From contig CACKIH010000001.1 in the NCBI GenBank assembly GCA_902600225.1, positions 61,449-125,448 on the forward strand: a stretch of 64,000 bases of DNA, given 5' to 3'. Shown here piece after piece: positions 1 through 9,187 of the stretch (position 1 is its first letter; the number at the start of each line of letters is the position of its first letter). This stretch comes from an uncultured Alphaproteobacteria bacterium. GTDB taxonomy: Bacteria > Pseudomonadota > Alphaproteobacteria > HIMB59 > GCA-002718135. A program made the position numbers and the translations under genes. The notes under the pieces are model-generated. The model did not search any database, had not been told where the DNA came from, and worked only from the letters and a program-made list of their open reading frames with translations.

Positions 1-1
1 T

Positions 2-241
2 ATTTGTTTTTTAGCTCTAGTTTATGGTTTGTATATAAAAACAACAAAAAAACAAAGTAATTTAGAAACAAATTTAATTGAATATAATTTAAATTTAGAA
101 AAAGGGCACAAAATTACAGATATAGATATGATTGATAATAATCGGATTTTGTTTACAATAAAAAGTAATGATAAAGTTTATGCTTTAATATATGATATAG
201 ATACATCAAATATTACAAAAATAGATACATCTAATGAATAA
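2..241 (+). CDS. Membrane-anchored protein of unknown function, 5'-truncated
   Basis: The reading frame is open from the window edge, so the true start lies upstream. The first visible residues (ICFLALVYGLY) look like the end of a transmembrane helix. A short polar tail of about 70 residues follows, rich in Asp, Asn, Ile and Lys. The tail could be a small beta domain outside the membrane. It ends overlapping the xseB start by 8 bases, so the two are probably co-transcribed. I do not recognise a family. A small alphaproteobacterial single-helix protein is likely, but no function can be assigned. Confidence 0.55.
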   Translation: MCFLALVYGLYIKTTKKQSNLETNLIEYNLNLEKGHKITDIDMIDNNRILFTIKSNDKVYALIYDIDTSNITKIDTSNE

Positions 242-452
242 AGATAATAATTTTGAAAATAATTTAAAAAAACTTGAGTCTATTGTAGAGAAATTAGAAA
301 ATGGTGAAGTTGATTTAGAAGAATCTGTAAAACTTTATGAAGAAGGAATGAATTTAAAAAAAGCATGTGAGGAAAAATTAAAAAGTATTGAAAGCCAAAT
401 TAAAAAAATCAAGCAAGAAAACAATAAAGTTACGAAAGAAGATTTTAAGTAA
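234..452 (+). CDS. xseB: Exodeoxyribonuclease VII small subunit
   Basis: Small subunit of exonuclease VII, which degrades single-stranded DNA in the cytoplasm together with XseA (not in the window). The 72-residue protein has the family's normal length and signature, with LEESVKLYEEGMNLKKACEEK-like spacing, and is almost entirely helical and charged. The ATG overlaps the upstream frame by 8 bases, and tlyA starts 9 bases after the stop, so a small operon is likely. In many alphaproteobacteria dxs lies between xseB and tlyA; here it does not. Confidence 0.93.
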   Translation: MNKDNNFENNLKKLESIVEKLENGEVDLEESVKLYEEGMNLKKACEEKLKSIESQIKKIKQENNKVTKEDFK

Positions 453-461
453 TTTTCAAAT

Positions 462-1211
462 TTGAGTAAAAATCTAAAAATAAGACTTGATCAGCTTTTA
501 ATGGATAGAAATCTAGCTGATACTAAATCAAAGGCTCAATCTATGATTATGGCCGGTCAAGTTTATGTAAACGATAAAATCATTACCAAAAGTGGTAACA
601 GTTTTAATGAAAACTCAAAAATAAAAATTAAACAACTACATCCTCCATGGGTATCAAGAGGTGCATTCAAATTACTGAAAGCGATTGATTATTTTAAGAT
701 TGATATTGAAAATAAAATTTGTCTAGATATCGGTTCATCAACTGGTGGATTCACAGAAGTTCTTTTAAAAAAAAACGCTAAAAAAATATATTCTATTGAT
801 GTTGGTACAAATCAACTTCATGAAAAATTAAAAAAAGAAAAAAAAATTATTAGTATAGAAAATTTTAATGCTAAATATTTAGATAACTCAATAATTTATG
901 AAAAAATTAATTTAGTAGTCTGTGATGTTAGTTTCATTAGTCTAACAAAGGTTATAGAACCTAGCCTGAAGATTTTATCAAGTAAAGCTGAGATTATTTC
1001 ACTAATTAAGCCACAATTTGAAACGAATAAAATAAATTTGAAAAAAGGTATTGTCAAAGATCCATTGATTCATGAACAAGTATGTAATGATATATCGAAT
1101 TGGTTTAAAAAAACAATTAAGGCTGAAGTTGTAGGTTTAGTCGAAAGTCCAATAACTGGACCAAAAGGAAATAAAGAATTTTTGATTTATAGTATTTTAA
1201 AGAAATCTTAA
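462..1211 (+). CDS. tlyA: TlyA family rRNA 2'-O-methyltransferase / S4-domain protein
   Basis: TlyA-type SAM-dependent RNA methyltransferase (haemolysin A family), thought to 2'-O-methylate rRNA. Residues 6-60 form an S4-like RNA-binding domain ([12 protein letters not shown]...[11 protein letters not shown]). The rest is an FtsJ-like Rossmann domain with SAM motif [12 protein letters not shown] at about residues 88-98 and the downstream CDVSFISL motif. Length (249 aa) is normal. The start is TTG, placed 9 bases after xseB; no better ATG keeps the S4 domain. The 3' end overlaps the convergent aroC gene by 15 bases. Confidence 0.92.
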   Translation: MSKNLKIRLDQLLMDRNLADTKSKAQSMIMAGQVYVNDKIITKSGNSFNENSKIKIKQLHPPWVSRGAFKLLKAIDYFKIDIENKICLDIGSSTGGFTEVLLKKNAKKIYSIDVGTNQLHEKLKKEKKIISIENFNAKYLDNSIIYEKINLVVCDVSFISLTKVIEPSLKILSSKAEIISLIKPQFETNKINLKKGIVKDPLIHEQVCNDISNWFKKTIKAEVVGLVESPITGPKGNKEFLIYSILKKS

Positions 1212-2267
1212 ACAATGATCAGCTATAGTTGTGGCAACCATTGCTTCACCGACAGGAACAGCTCTTATACCAACACACGGATCATGACGACCTTTAGTAG
1301 ATATTGTTGTTTCTTTTAATTTTGTATTAATTGTTTTTTTTGGGGATAATATTGAGCTTGTAGGTTTTACTACAAATCTAGTAATTAATTCTTGGCCCGT
1401 TGTAATACCGCCAAGAACTCCACCATTATTATTTGAAAGAAATAAAGGTTTTTTATTTTTTATTCTCATTTCATCAACATTAGAAATTCCAGTTTCATAA
1501 ACACTGCTAAATCCATTTCCCATTTCTACTCCCTTAACAGCATTAATAGACATCAATGCCTTAGCAATATCAGAGTCTATTTTTTCATAAATAGGTTCGC
1601 CTAATCCAGCTGGCAAACCTTTCACTCTAATTTCAATTATTGCACCCAAAGAGGAACCAGATTTTCTTGCAGTTTGTATTTCGTTTTCCCATATTTTAAT
1701 AATTTCTTTATCAGGACTCCAAAAATTATTTTTTGGAATAAAATTATTATTCCAATTATCATAATTAATTTTATGATTACCTATTTGAATTAATGCACCT
1801 GTTATTACAACTTGATTTTTAATTTTATTTTTTATGATTTTTCTTGCTATTGCCCCTGCTGCTACTCTCATTGCAGTTTCTCTAGCACTAGATCTACCAC
1901 CACCCCTATAATCTCTTATGCCATATTTCTTCCAATATGTATAATCTGCATGACCTGGTCTAAATTTACTTTTGATATCACCATAATCCTTTGATCTCTG
2001 ATCTTGATTGTAGATAATTAGAGAAATAGGATGACCTGTTGTTTTTCCCTCAAAAGTTCCAGACAGTATTTCAACTTTATCCTCTTCTTTTCTTTGAGTT
2101 GTAAATTTTGACTGACCAGGTTTTCTTTTATCTAAATAGGGTTGAATATCTTTTTCAGTTAAATTTATGTTTGATGGCACTCCATCGACAACACAACCAA
2201 TAGCTTTGCCATGGCTTTCTCCCCATGTGGTAAAGTTAAAGATTTTTCCTATTGAATTAGAAGTCAT
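1197..2267 (-). CDS. aroC: Chorismate synthase
   Basis: Catalyses the last shikimate-pathway step, EPSP to chorismate, using reduced FMN. The family signatures are present: TWGESHG at residues 14-20, FRPGHAD at 102-108, [11 protein letters not shown] at 121-131, and [14 protein letters not shown] near the C terminus. At 356 aa it is full length. It overlaps the end of fabI by 4 bases (ATGA), so the two are translationally coupled. The tail-to-tail overlap with tlyA leaves no room for a separate terminator. Confidence 0.97.
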   Translation of the reverse strand: MTSNSIGKIFNFTTWGESHGKAIGCVVDGVPSNINLTEKDIQPYLDKRKPGQSKFTTQRKEEDKVEILSGTFEGKTTGHPISLIIYNQDQRSKDYGDIKSKFRPGHADYTYWKKYGIRDYRGGGRSSARETAMRVAAGAIARKIIKNKIKNQVVITGALIQIGNHKINYDNWNNNFIPKNNFWSPDKEIIKIWENEIQTARKSGSSLGAIIEIRVKGLPAGLGEPIYEKIDSDIAKALMSINAVKGVEMGNGFSSVYETGISNVDEMRIKNKKPLFLSNNNGGVLGGITTGQELITRFVVKPTSSILSPKKTINTKLKETTISTKGRHDPCVGIRAVPVGEAMVATTIADHCLRFL

Positions 2268-3091
2268 TTTTTAGAATTTGTAAATTCACCTAATAATTCT
2301 GATACACTTTTACTCTCATCAACTGCAACCATTCCTACAGTATGATAGCCACAATCTACATGTTGTATCTCACCAGTAACGGCACTCCCAAGATCACTTA
2401 AGAGATACAAAGCAGAATTTCCAACATCTTGCTGATTTACATTTCTTTTAAGTGGAGCATTAAGCTCGTTCCATTTTAGAATAAATCTAAAATCACCTAT
2501 TCCTGATGCTGCCAAAGTTTTAATTGGCCCAGCACTAATAGCATTAACTCTTATATTTTTTTCTCCCAAATCAACTGCTAAATATCTAACACTTGCCTCT
2601 AAAGCTGCTTTTGCAACTCCCATAACATTATAATGAGGCATAACTTGTTCTGATCCATAATATGTTAAAGTTAAAATTGATCCACCATTATTCATTAAAG
2701 GTTCTGCTAGCCTACAAGCCTCAGTAAAAGAATAACATGATATATGCATAGTTTGTTTAAAATTATCAGAAGATGTATTGTAATATTTACCTCTTAATTC
2801 ATCTTTGTTGGAAAAACCAATTCCATGAACAAGAAAATCTAATTCACCCCATTTATTTTTAAGTGTTTCAAAAACGTTATACATACTTTGTGAGTCTGAA
2901 ACATCACAAGGAATAATAGTGTTAGACCCTATTTCTTCTGCAAGTGGCTGAACTCTTTTCTTAAGAGCTTCTCCTTGATAAGTAAGTGCAATTTCTGCTC
3001 CCTGTTCTGCTAATTTTTTCGCAATACCCCAAGCAATAGATCTGTCATTTGCCACTCCCATAATCAGACCTTTTTTATTTTGCATCAACAT
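2264..3091 (-). CDS. fabI: Enoyl-[acyl-carrier-protein] reductase (NADH)
   Basis: Reduces trans-2-enoyl-ACP in type II fatty acid synthesis. It is an SDR protein with the FabI-specific opening [15 protein letters not shown] and the catalytic Tyr-x6-Lys (Y154, K161, counted from the start used here). I use the ATG at 3091; an ATG two codons later (3085) is equally possible. An open frame runs back to 3235 but would add 48 low-complexity residues with no FabI homology and overlap pdxH, so I reject it. The resulting length, about 275 aa, is normal. Confidence 0.95.
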   Translation of the reverse strand: MLMQNKKGLIMGVANDRSIAWGIAKKLAEQGAEIALTYQGEALKKRVQPLAEEIGSNTIIPCDVSDSQSMYNVFETLKNKWGELDFLVHGIGFSNKDELRGKYYNTSSDNFKQTMHISCYSFTEACRLAEPLMNNGGSILTLTYYGSEQVMPHYNVMGVAKAALEASVRYLAVDLGEKNIRVNAISAGPIKTLAASGIGDFRFILKWNELNAPLKRNVNQQDVGNSALYLLSDLGSAVTGEIQHVDCGYHTVGMVAVDESKSVSELLGEFTNSKK

Positions 3092-3159
3092 ATTGTAAAT
3101 CAGTGTTTTTTTATAAATATAGATATATATACTTATAAAATAATATTCATATCTATAAT

Positions 3160-3765
3160 ATGCAATCAAATCAAAAATTAATAAATTCTGATAAAAAACC
3201 AATTGTACTTTTTCAAGAATGGTTTGAAGAGGCAAAGAAAAGTGAAATCAATGATCCAAATGCTATGAACCTTGCTACTATATCTTCTGATGGCAAACCC
3301 AGCTCGCGAATTGTTTTACTTAAATCATATGATGATAAAGGGTTTGTTTTTTACACAAATTCAAATAGCAAAAAAGGTAGAGCAATTAAAAACAACAATA
3401 GTGTAGCTTTAAATTTTCATTGGAAAACACTTCAAAGACAAATAAGAATAGAAGGTAATGTTTCACAAATTTCAAACGTTGAAGCTGATGAATATTATAA
3501 TTCAAGACCACTAGGAAGTAGAATAGGAGCATGGGCTTCATTACAGTCAGAAGAACTAGATGATAGATCGACATTAACTAAAAGAGTAGAAGAGTTTGAA
3601 AAAAAATTTTCAGATAATGATGTACCAAGACCTTCACATTGGAATGGTTACTTAGTAGCACCTATATTAATTGAATTTTGGCAAGATATGCCATTTAGAT
3701 TGCATGACAGACTTGAATTCCGTAGGGAAAATGATGGTTGGGTTAAAAGAAAATTATATCCTTAA
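3160..3765 (+). CDS. pdxH: Pyridoxine/pyridoxamine 5'-phosphate oxidase
   Basis: FMN-dependent oxidase that forms pyridoxal 5'-phosphate in B6 synthesis and salvage. Signatures include AMNLATISSDGKPSSRIVLLK near the N terminus, NFHWKTLQRQIRIEG, SRIGAWAS and the C-terminal FWQDMPFRLHDRLEF. The length (201 aa) is slightly short of E. coli PdxH (218 aa), with the difference at the N terminus. It is transcribed divergently from fabI across a 68-base AT-rich gap that must hold both promoters. It overlaps the convergent nucleotidyltransferase gene by 4 bases. Confidence 0.95.
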   Translation: MQSNQKLINSDKKPIVLFQEWFEEAKKSEINDPNAMNLATISSDGKPSSRIVLLKSYDDKGFVFYTNSNSKKGRAIKNNNSVALNFHWKTLQRQIRIEGNVSQISNVEADEYYNSRPLGSRIGAWASLQSEELDDRSTLTKRVEEFEKKFSDNDVPRPSHWNGYLVAPILIEFWQDMPFRLHDRLEFRRENDGWVKRKLYP

Positions 3766-4196
3766 TTATCTTCTTTCCATTTTTGTAAAATCCATGAACT
3801 AGAATTTGATTTATTGTCACCACCTATACCCCAAAGTAACTGTATATTGTTTTTTTCACAGAATATTGATTCTGGTGTTGTACTATTATTTCTATCACCT
3901 CCATTTGCAAATTTAATAATTGATTGTGGATATTTATTTTTTACTTTTTTAAGACCATCGATGCACGTCTTATCTCCGTCATCAAATTCTATAACATCAA
4001 TAACATTTTTTAACTCATTCATAATTATAGTTCTTTCAATAAAAGGAAGAAATTCCTTACCTTTCTTTTTTTGAAGCCATAAATCAGAATTTAGCAAAAC
4101 TACAACTTCACCATGTTTAGCAGCTTCTTTAATTAATTTTATATGACCACTGTGAATTGGGTCAAAACCTCCACTGACAACAACTATTTCACGCAT
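3762..4196 (-). CDS. Adenylyl/cytidylyltransferase family protein
   Basis: Small (144 aa) single-domain nucleotidyltransferase. The N-terminal GGFDPIHSGHIKL carries the HxGH active-site motif (H15, H18), and FANGGDRNN resembles the GGDR-type motif of RfaE-domain and TagD-like enzymes. It probably activates a sugar phosphate or polyol phosphate for envelope polymer synthesis, but the substrate cannot be read from sequence. Its start overlaps the end of pyrE by 8 bases, so it is the last gene of the minus-strand run that includes pyrE and uspA. Confidence 0.8.
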   Translation of the reverse strand: MREIVVVSGGFDPIHSGHIKLIKEAAKHGEVVVLLNSDLWLQKKKGKEFLPFIERTIIMNELKNVIDVIEFDDGDKTCIDGLKKVKNKYPQSIIKFANGGDRNNSTTPESIFCEKNNIQLLWGIGGDNKSNSSSWILQKWKEDN

Positions 4197-4824
4197 ACTT
4201 GCTTCTCCATTTTTCTGGATCTTCTAAAAATTCTTTTAAGTTTGAAACCTTATCTTCAGAATATATTTTTTCACTTTCAATATAATTTATTACATCTTTC
4301 CAAGTACACAGTGAGTGCATATTTACATTTAATTTAAATAATTCTGATTCATTGAAATTAAAAATATCATAATAAAATATTACAAATATATCTTTAACTT
4401 TTAATCCAGCTTCACGCATTGCGTTAATAAAAATTATTTTACTACCTCCATCAGTCGCTAGATCTTCAACTAAAAGAGCTTTTTGATTTTTTTCAAACTC
4501 ACCTTCAATTTGTTTGTTTTTTCCAAAACCTTTTGTTTTTTTTCTAATATAAATCATTTGTTTATCTAATTTTTGAGAAATAAAAGCAGCATAGGGAATT
4601 CCAGCGGTCTCTCCACCAGCAATAATTTCTGTCTCAATATTATTTTTAGTTAAATAATCTATGGCTTTATCAATTATAAAATTTCTTTCTTTTGTAAAAG
4701 AAATAATTTTTCTACAATCAACATAAACAGGACTAGCCAAGCCTGATGTAAGAGTAAAATATTTATCAAATGAAAAATTAATAGACTTTATATCTACTAA
4801 TATTTTAGCTATCTCTTTAGACAT
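4189..4824 (-). CDS. pyrE: Orotate phosphoribosyltransferase
   Basis: Converts orotate and PRPP to OMP in pyrimidine synthesis. The PRPP-binding loop is LLVEDLATDGGSK (about residues 117-129); family members more often have D(V/L)xTTGGS, so the second Thr is replaced by Asp here. YVDCRKIISF and IAGGETAGIPYAA match the OPRT fold. At 211 aa it is full length. It starts 5 bases after the universal stress gene and overlaps the nucleotidyltransferase by 8 bases. Confidence 0.92.
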   Translation of the reverse strand: MSKEIAKILVDIKSINFSFDKYFTLTSGLASPVYVDCRKIISFTKERNFIIDKAIDYLTKNNIETEIIAGGETAGIPYAAFISQKLDKQMIYIRKKTKGFGKNKQIEGEFEKNQKALLVEDLATDGGSKIIFINAMREAGLKVKDIFVIFYYDIFNFNESELFKLNVNMHSLCTWKDVINYIESEKIYSEDKVSNLKEFLEDPEKWRSKYA

Positions 4825-4829
4825 TTTTT

Positions 4830-5303
4830 TTAAGTTATTTGAGCAATATGTTCAAATGATAAATTTCCAGGGACAATCATTATTGGTATTCTTAGGTTTG
4901 TTATTTCATTACTCACCAGAGAAGTTATTATTGGACCAGGGTTTTTACTATTTGGATCAGTATTGGCAGCTAAAACAAGAACATTAATATTTTTTTCCTC
5001 ATCTAATAATTGTTTTAATTCAGCTATAGTATCCCCCTCTCTTAAAGAGAGCGCAGGATAGTCACCTGTTCTTTCTTTGACAAATGAGGCAGCTTTTTTA
5101 AGAATTGTTTCTGCTTCTTCTCTAGCTTCTTCTTTCATAATGTCCGTAACACCCTTGGTTGTTAGAACATCCAAAGGTTCTATGAATGTTGCAATTATAA
5201 TCTTTCTTCCTGTTTTTTTTGATCTTGCACAAGCATATTCAAGAGCTATATTCATTTCTTCTGAATTATCTGCGACAACTAGAATATATCTATCATCACT
5301 CAT
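4830..5303 (-). CDS. Universal stress protein, UspA family
   Basis: Single Usp domain of 157 aa, probably cytoplasmic. The N-terminal strand RYILVVADNSEEMNIALEYA and C-terminal RIPIMIVPG are typical. The usual ATP-binding G-x2-G-x9-GS motif is not obvious in the segment ANTDPNSKNPGPIITSLVSN, so this may be a UspA-like member that does not bind ATP. Its ATG overlaps the stop of the TIGR02186 gene by 4 bases, which ties it to the exporter-like genes upstream. The ligand and signal are unknown. Confidence 0.85.
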   Translation of the reverse strand: MSDDRYILVVADNSEEMNIALEYACARSKKTGRKIIIATFIEPLDVLTTKGVTDIMKEEAREEAETILKKAASFVKERTGDYPALSLREGDTIAELKQLLDEEKNINVLVLAANTDPNSKNPGPIITSLVSNEITNLRIPIMIVPGNLSFEHIAQIT

Positions 5304-6064
5304 TTACTTCTCCTAAATAAAGCAGCAGCAATAAAACCTGAAACTATTGAAAAGATAATTACAAAAACTCCGTATGTAGCTGCATTTTCATTAGCAAAGT
5401 CAAATATTTGACTTCCTATACCAGTTTTTTTTATAACTATTTTTTTTTGATCAGTACTCATAATTGTATTATTTCTTATATAGTAAATATCAACATTATA
5501 AATCCCTGGTATTGTATTTGTTGGAAAAAAAACGCTAGTTTGAAATAATTTATCTTTGATCTTTTTCATTTCAAAACTTTTATAAAATGATTGTTCTTTT
5601 TTTATTCTAACAAAATTTTCATTCCAACTTTTCTGGTCATTTTTGAAAATAAAATTTTGATTAAAAGTTTTATTATTTAAAATTTTTTCAAAACTTAGAT
5701 CCGCATTAATTAATATCGATTCAGGCAAGATTTCGTTAATTTCTTTTGAGGAGGATAAAAAGAATAAAGATGGAATGTTACTATAGGTAACGTATTGATT
5801 ATTTATCCATATTCCAAAATACCTCTCTTTTTTTTGTATTCTCATTTTTGATGGCGGCCCTTTTATTGTCAAAAGTGTCTCATGATCATTTTTTAGTAAT
5901 CCAAAAATAATAATTTCTTTTCCATTAAAATCTGTTTTTAATTCAATACTATCCTCAGATAAATCAAAGTAAATTTCTTCAGCATGAAGAAGATTATAAA
6001 AAAAAATTACAGTCAATAAAATTGTTAGATTAAAAGCAAACTTTATATATAAATTTTTAATCAT
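5300..6064 (-). CDS. TIGR02186 family membrane-anchored protein
   Basis: A 254-residue protein with an N-terminal signal or anchor (about 8-28, ending LLHAEE), a large extracytoplasmic beta-rich region, and one C-terminal transmembrane helix (about 228-248) followed by a short basic tail (FRRSK). The text after the signal (DSIELKTDFNGKEIIIFGL, then IKGPPSKMRIQKKERYFGIWIN) matches what I know of TIGR02186, an uncharacterised alphaproteobacterial family often beside a TauE/SafE exporter. That neighbour is present two genes away, with all junctions overlapping. It may be an accessory to anion export; this is inferred from context only. Confidence 0.8.
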   Translation of the reverse strand: MIKNLYIKFAFNLTILLTVIFFYNLLHAEEIYFDLSEDSIELKTDFNGKEIIIFGLLKNDHETLLTIKGPPSKMRIQKKERYFGIWINNQYVTYSNIPSLFFLSSSKEINEILPESILINADLSFEKILNNKTFNQNFIFKNDQKSWNENFVRIKKEQSFYKSFEMKKIKDKLFQTSVFFPTNTIPGIYNVDIYYIRNNTIMSTDQKKIVIKKTGIGSQIFDFANENAATYGVFVIIFSIVSGFIAAALFRRSK

Positions 6065-6464
6065 CTATTTTTGTCACTTCTAAAATATAAAATTCCAAAT
6101 AAAATCCTATTAATGCAAAAATTGATACTAATAAAAAAGATGCTTTCTCAATCAATATATCAACCACTAATATATCTTTTTGCATAAGCATATAAATTGG
6201 AATTACAGTGGATAAAATAATAATACTTAGTTTTGCAAATAAAACATTAAATAATATGTCTGTAAATATTTTATTTAGATCTTTTTTAATAAATACTCTG
6301 AAATTTGACCAAATATATATTTTGTTAAATGAATTTATAACAATTATTAGAATTAAAAAATATTCAATATTCTTTAGATTAAAATCAATAGTTGTAAAAA
6401 TAAAATATATAAAAAGACAAACTATGATCAATAAATTAATTGAAAAATTAAATATTGAAATCAT
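6057..6464 (-). CDS. Small multi-pass membrane protein, unknown
   Basis: A 135-aa, very hydrophobic protein with three to four predicted membrane helices (about 5-26, 32-50, 68-92 and 104-128) joined by a short basic loop (FRVFIKKDLNKIF). I recognise no family. It sits between the TauE/SafE permease and the TIGR02186 protein, overlapping the former by 4 bases and the latter by 8, so translation is coupled and a joint membrane complex is plausible. Codon use and base composition match the neighbours. Confidence 0.7.
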   Translation of the reverse strand: MISIFNFSINLLIIVCLFIYFIFTTIDFNLKNIEYFLILIIVINSFNKIYIWSNFRVFIKKDLNKIFTDILFNVLFAKLSIIILSTVIPIYMLMQKDILVVDILIEKASFLLVSIFALIGFYLEFYILEVTKIDD

Positions 6465-7375
6465 ATCATTACCAACGAAAATAAATCATTTGGCCTTAAA
6501 ACTAGATCTGTAAAAATTTTACCACAGACACCCAGTACTAATATAGCCAAAATACCTCTTAAATATTCTGCTTTTAATTTAGAACCAAAAATTACACCAA
6601 TTTGTGCACCAATTACTCCTCCAAATATCATTAGTGCAGACAGCACAATATCTACATTATAATTTATGTAGGATTGAAAGAATGTTGCATTAGCGGTAAC
6701 AAAAATGATTTGAAATAATGATGTCCCAACTACTATACTTGTTGGCATTCCAAGTATGTATACCATTGCAGGTATCATTATAAATCCTCCTCCAACTCCC
6801 ATCATTGCTGACATTATTCCAACTGCAAACCCTATTATTACAGGTGGTATCGCGCTTATATAAAGTTTTGATCTATGGAAGCGAACTTTGAATGGAAGTC
6901 CGTGAAACCAAGAATGTTGATGTAGTTTTGTTCTTTTAATGTTTTTTACTCTATACTGTTTTATTGTTGTTTTTGCGCTTTCAAAAGCCATACTAAAACC
7001 AATAAAACCTAAAAAGAAAAGAAATAATAACTGAATAACTAAATCTATTTGCCCAAAGTTTTTTAGATAACTGAAAATATTTACACCAACTGTGGAACCA
7101 ATTAAACCTCCTATTAAAAGGAATATACCTATCTTTATATCAACATTTCTTTTTCTCCAGTGAGCAATAAAACCTGAAACTGAAGTTGCTAAAACGTGCG
7201 GAGCTTCAGAACCAACAGCTACAACAGGAGGTATGCCTAAAAAAATTAATAGTGGTGTCATTAAAAATCCACCACCAACACCAAAAATTCCTGAAAGTAT
7301 TCCTATACTCATACCAATAAAGATAATGAGAAAAATATTGACGTTCATTTCAGCTATTGGAAGGTAAATTGACAT
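6461..7375 (-). CDS. Sulfite exporter TauE/SafE family permease
   Basis: A 304-aa inner-membrane protein with the two-repeat TauE/SafE architecture. Each repeat has the glycine-rich signature: GIFGVGGGFLMTPLLIFLGI near residue 30 and MGVGGGFIMIPAMVYILGM near residue 195. Family members export sulfite, sulfoacetate or other small organic anions. The central loop (about 125-165) is long and basic. It is the first gene of an overlapping chain with the 135-aa membrane protein, TIGR02186 and UspA. Substrate specificity cannot be assigned, but sulfite or a sulfonate is a reasonable guess. Confidence 0.85.
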   Translation of the reverse strand: MSIYLPIAEMNVNIFLIIFIGMSIGILSGIFGVGGGFLMTPLLIFLGIPPVVAVGSEAPHVLATSVSGFIAHWRKRNVDIKIGIFLLIGGLIGSTVGVNIFSYLKNFGQIDLVIQLLFLFFLGFIGFSMAFESAKTTIKQYRVKNIKRTKLHQHSWFHGLPFKVRFHRSKLYISAIPPVIIGFAVGIMSAMMGVGGGFIMIPAMVYILGMPTSIVVGTSLFQIIFVTANATFFQSYINYNVDIVLSALMIFGGVIGAQIGVIFGSKLKAEYLRGILAILVLGVCGKIFTDLVLRPNDLFSLVMI

Positions 7376-7438
7376 GTTTTTTTATAAATTTTATATAATT
7401 ATTACTTAATAAGTACAAATTATATTTATTTTAGAAAA

Positions 7439-8533
7439 TTATATAAAATTATTTAGTACTATGATTCCTATATAACTAACAATTCCAACACAACAAGCTG
7501 CAGAAAAACCAACATAAAATGGTCTTATGCCTAAGCTTTTTAAAGAAACTAAATTTGTACTTATACCAACAGCTGCCATTGCTATTGCTAATGAATACTC
7601 AGCGATAGATTTAATAATATTAATGATTAATTGCCAGTTATTATTAGTTAATATTTCAAAAGCTAAATTACTATTTTGAATTCCATAATCTCCAATTGAT
7701 CTTATAAGACCCATAAGAATAAAACCAATTATGAAAATTGGAAACATAGATATTAATGATGGTTTGCTGTTGTTTTCACCAATATTATTTCTTAGATAGA
7801 TATAGCTTATCGTAGGAATGACGATTATCATACTGACATTTCTTACTAATTTTGTAATCGTTGCTATATCCATAGTTTTTGGTGAATTGAATTGTTCTGC
7901 ATATATCAATCCAGCACCGGCAACTTGAGCTGTCTCATGTATTGAAGTTCCAAGAAATAATCCTGATGATAACTCATCTCCGCTGAAAAGATAATATGCC
8001 ATAAATGGATAGAGAAACATTGCAATTATTCCAAATATTGTAATATTTGCTATGGCATAAGCAACTTCCTCTTTATCAGCATTAATTGCAGGACTAGTTG
8101 CTACAATTGCGGATGCTCCACAAATACTTGTTCCAACTGCAATTAATGATCCCATTTTTGAAGAAACATTTAATAACTTGCATAAATAATTTACAAACAA
8201 GATTGATATAATAATACACGCAACAATTAGAGGTATTCCAACTATTCCAACTTTAAAAATATCTAAAAGTCCAAGTCTAATACCAAGACATATTATTCCT
8301 AATCTTAGAATAAATTTTAAAGAAAACTTAATTCCTTCTAATAAAAAATTATTAATATGAAATATATTTCCTATCAAAAGACCAAATATTATTGAAAGCA
8401 TTATTGGTGATATTGGACTTTTTCTTAAATTTAAAATTTCTTTTCCGATAAAATCGCTTAGATATATACCTGAATAAGCAATTACAAAACAAAAGACAAT
8501 TCCTGGGAATATTTTATATATTGAACTTACCAT
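7439..8533 (-). CDS. YeiH family (UPF0324) putative sulfate exporter
   Basis: A 364-aa membrane protein with about ten helices. Matches to the YeiH/UPF0324 family include LGIRLGLLDIFKVG, GTSICGASAIVATSPAINADKEEVAYAIANI and LFLGTSIHETAQVAGAG. The family is annotated as putative sulfate exporters with little direct biochemistry. It lies 63 bases upstream of the TauE/SafE gene on the same strand, so two candidate sulfur-anion exporters are adjacent. The gap between them is AT-rich with no clear signal. Confidence 0.85.
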   Translation of the reverse strand: MVSSIYKIFPGIVFCFVIAYSGIYLSDFIGKEILNLRKSPISPIMLSIIFGLLIGNIFHINNFLLEGIKFSLKFILRLGIICLGIRLGLLDIFKVGIVGIPLIVACIIISILFVNYLCKLLNVSSKMGSLIAVGTSICGASAIVATSPAINADKEEVAYAIANITIFGIIAMFLYPFMAYYLFSGDELSSGLFLGTSIHETAQVAGAGLIYAEQFNSPKTMDIATITKLVRNVSMIIVIPTISYIYLRNNIGENNSKPSLISMFPIFIIGFILMGLIRSIGDYGIQNSNLAFEILTNNNWQLIINIIKSIAEYSLAIAMAAVGISTNLVSLKSLGIRPFYVGFSAACCVGIVSYIGIIVLNNFI

Positions 8534-8584
8534 TAAGAATATTCTTTATACAAAAAAAATATTTTTTACATATTTATGTTAAAG

Positions 8585-9187
8585 TTAGATATTTTTTGCA
8601 GTATTCCATTCTTCTTGAGTATTAACATTGAAAAAATTCTTTTCCTGGCTTTTGTCGAATTCAACAAATTTATATTTGTGTTTTTTAACCCAAAACATAA
8701 TTTTACTATTTTTTAATTTTAACTCATTTTCTAAACTAGTTATTAACGATATATGCCACATTGCTATTACAGGATGATATCTACTATTTGATCTTGCAAT
8801 CAATATTTTTATATTTTCATCATATGCCTTTAAAAACTTATCTAAAAGATTATCGGGTAAAAATGGGGTATCACTTGGAACAGTAAAAACCCATTCTTTT
8901 TTTGTGTAATTTTCTTTAGTCCACAACATAGATGTGTGAATCCCTGCTAAAGGTCCTACAAAACCTTTGAATCTATCTTCAATTATTGGGTAATCAATTT
9001 TCTTAAAACTTTTTAAGTCATTAGCATTTATTATTATTTCATTATTATATTTTTTTAGCTTATTTATTATTTTGTCTAAGATTGTAATTCCATTTATTTT
9101 TGCAAAAGCTTTAAATCCACCTCCAAATCTTTTTGACTGACCTCCAGCAAGTATAGCAAACAAAATTTTTTTCTTATTTATGGTCAA
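8585..9187 (-). CDS. mobA: Molybdenum cofactor guanylyltransferase
   Basis: Transfers GMP to molybdopterin to make the guanine dinucleotide cofactor used by formate dehydrogenases. Residues 13-23 (LAGGQSKRFGG) are the nucleotidyltransferase loop. It continues GFKAF where most MobA have DKAL, so the Asp is replaced while the Lys is kept. VPSDTPFLP is the metal-binding motif. At 200 aa it is normal. It overlaps fdhD by 14 bases, which fits joint service to the formate dehydrogenase encoded 3.5 kb away. Confidence 0.9.
   Translation of the reverse strand: MTINKKKILFAILAGGQSKRFGGGFKAFAKINGITILDKIINKLKKYNNEIIINANDLKSFKKIDYPIIEDRFKGFVGPLAGIHTSMLWTKENYTKKEWVFTVPSDTPFLPDNLLDKFLKAYDENIKILIARSNSRYHPVIAMWHISLITSLENELKLKNSKIMFWVKKHKYKFVEFDKSQEKNFFNVNTQEEWNTAKNI

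Noticed and set aside
1812..1994. Open frame opposite aroC
   Set aside because: It is a Ser/Cys/Tyr-rich shadow of a well-conserved gene, without a ribosome site.
3092..3235. N-terminal extension of fabI by 48 residues
   Set aside because: The added residues are Tyr/Ile-rich and match nothing in FabI, and the extension would overlap the divergent pdxH start.
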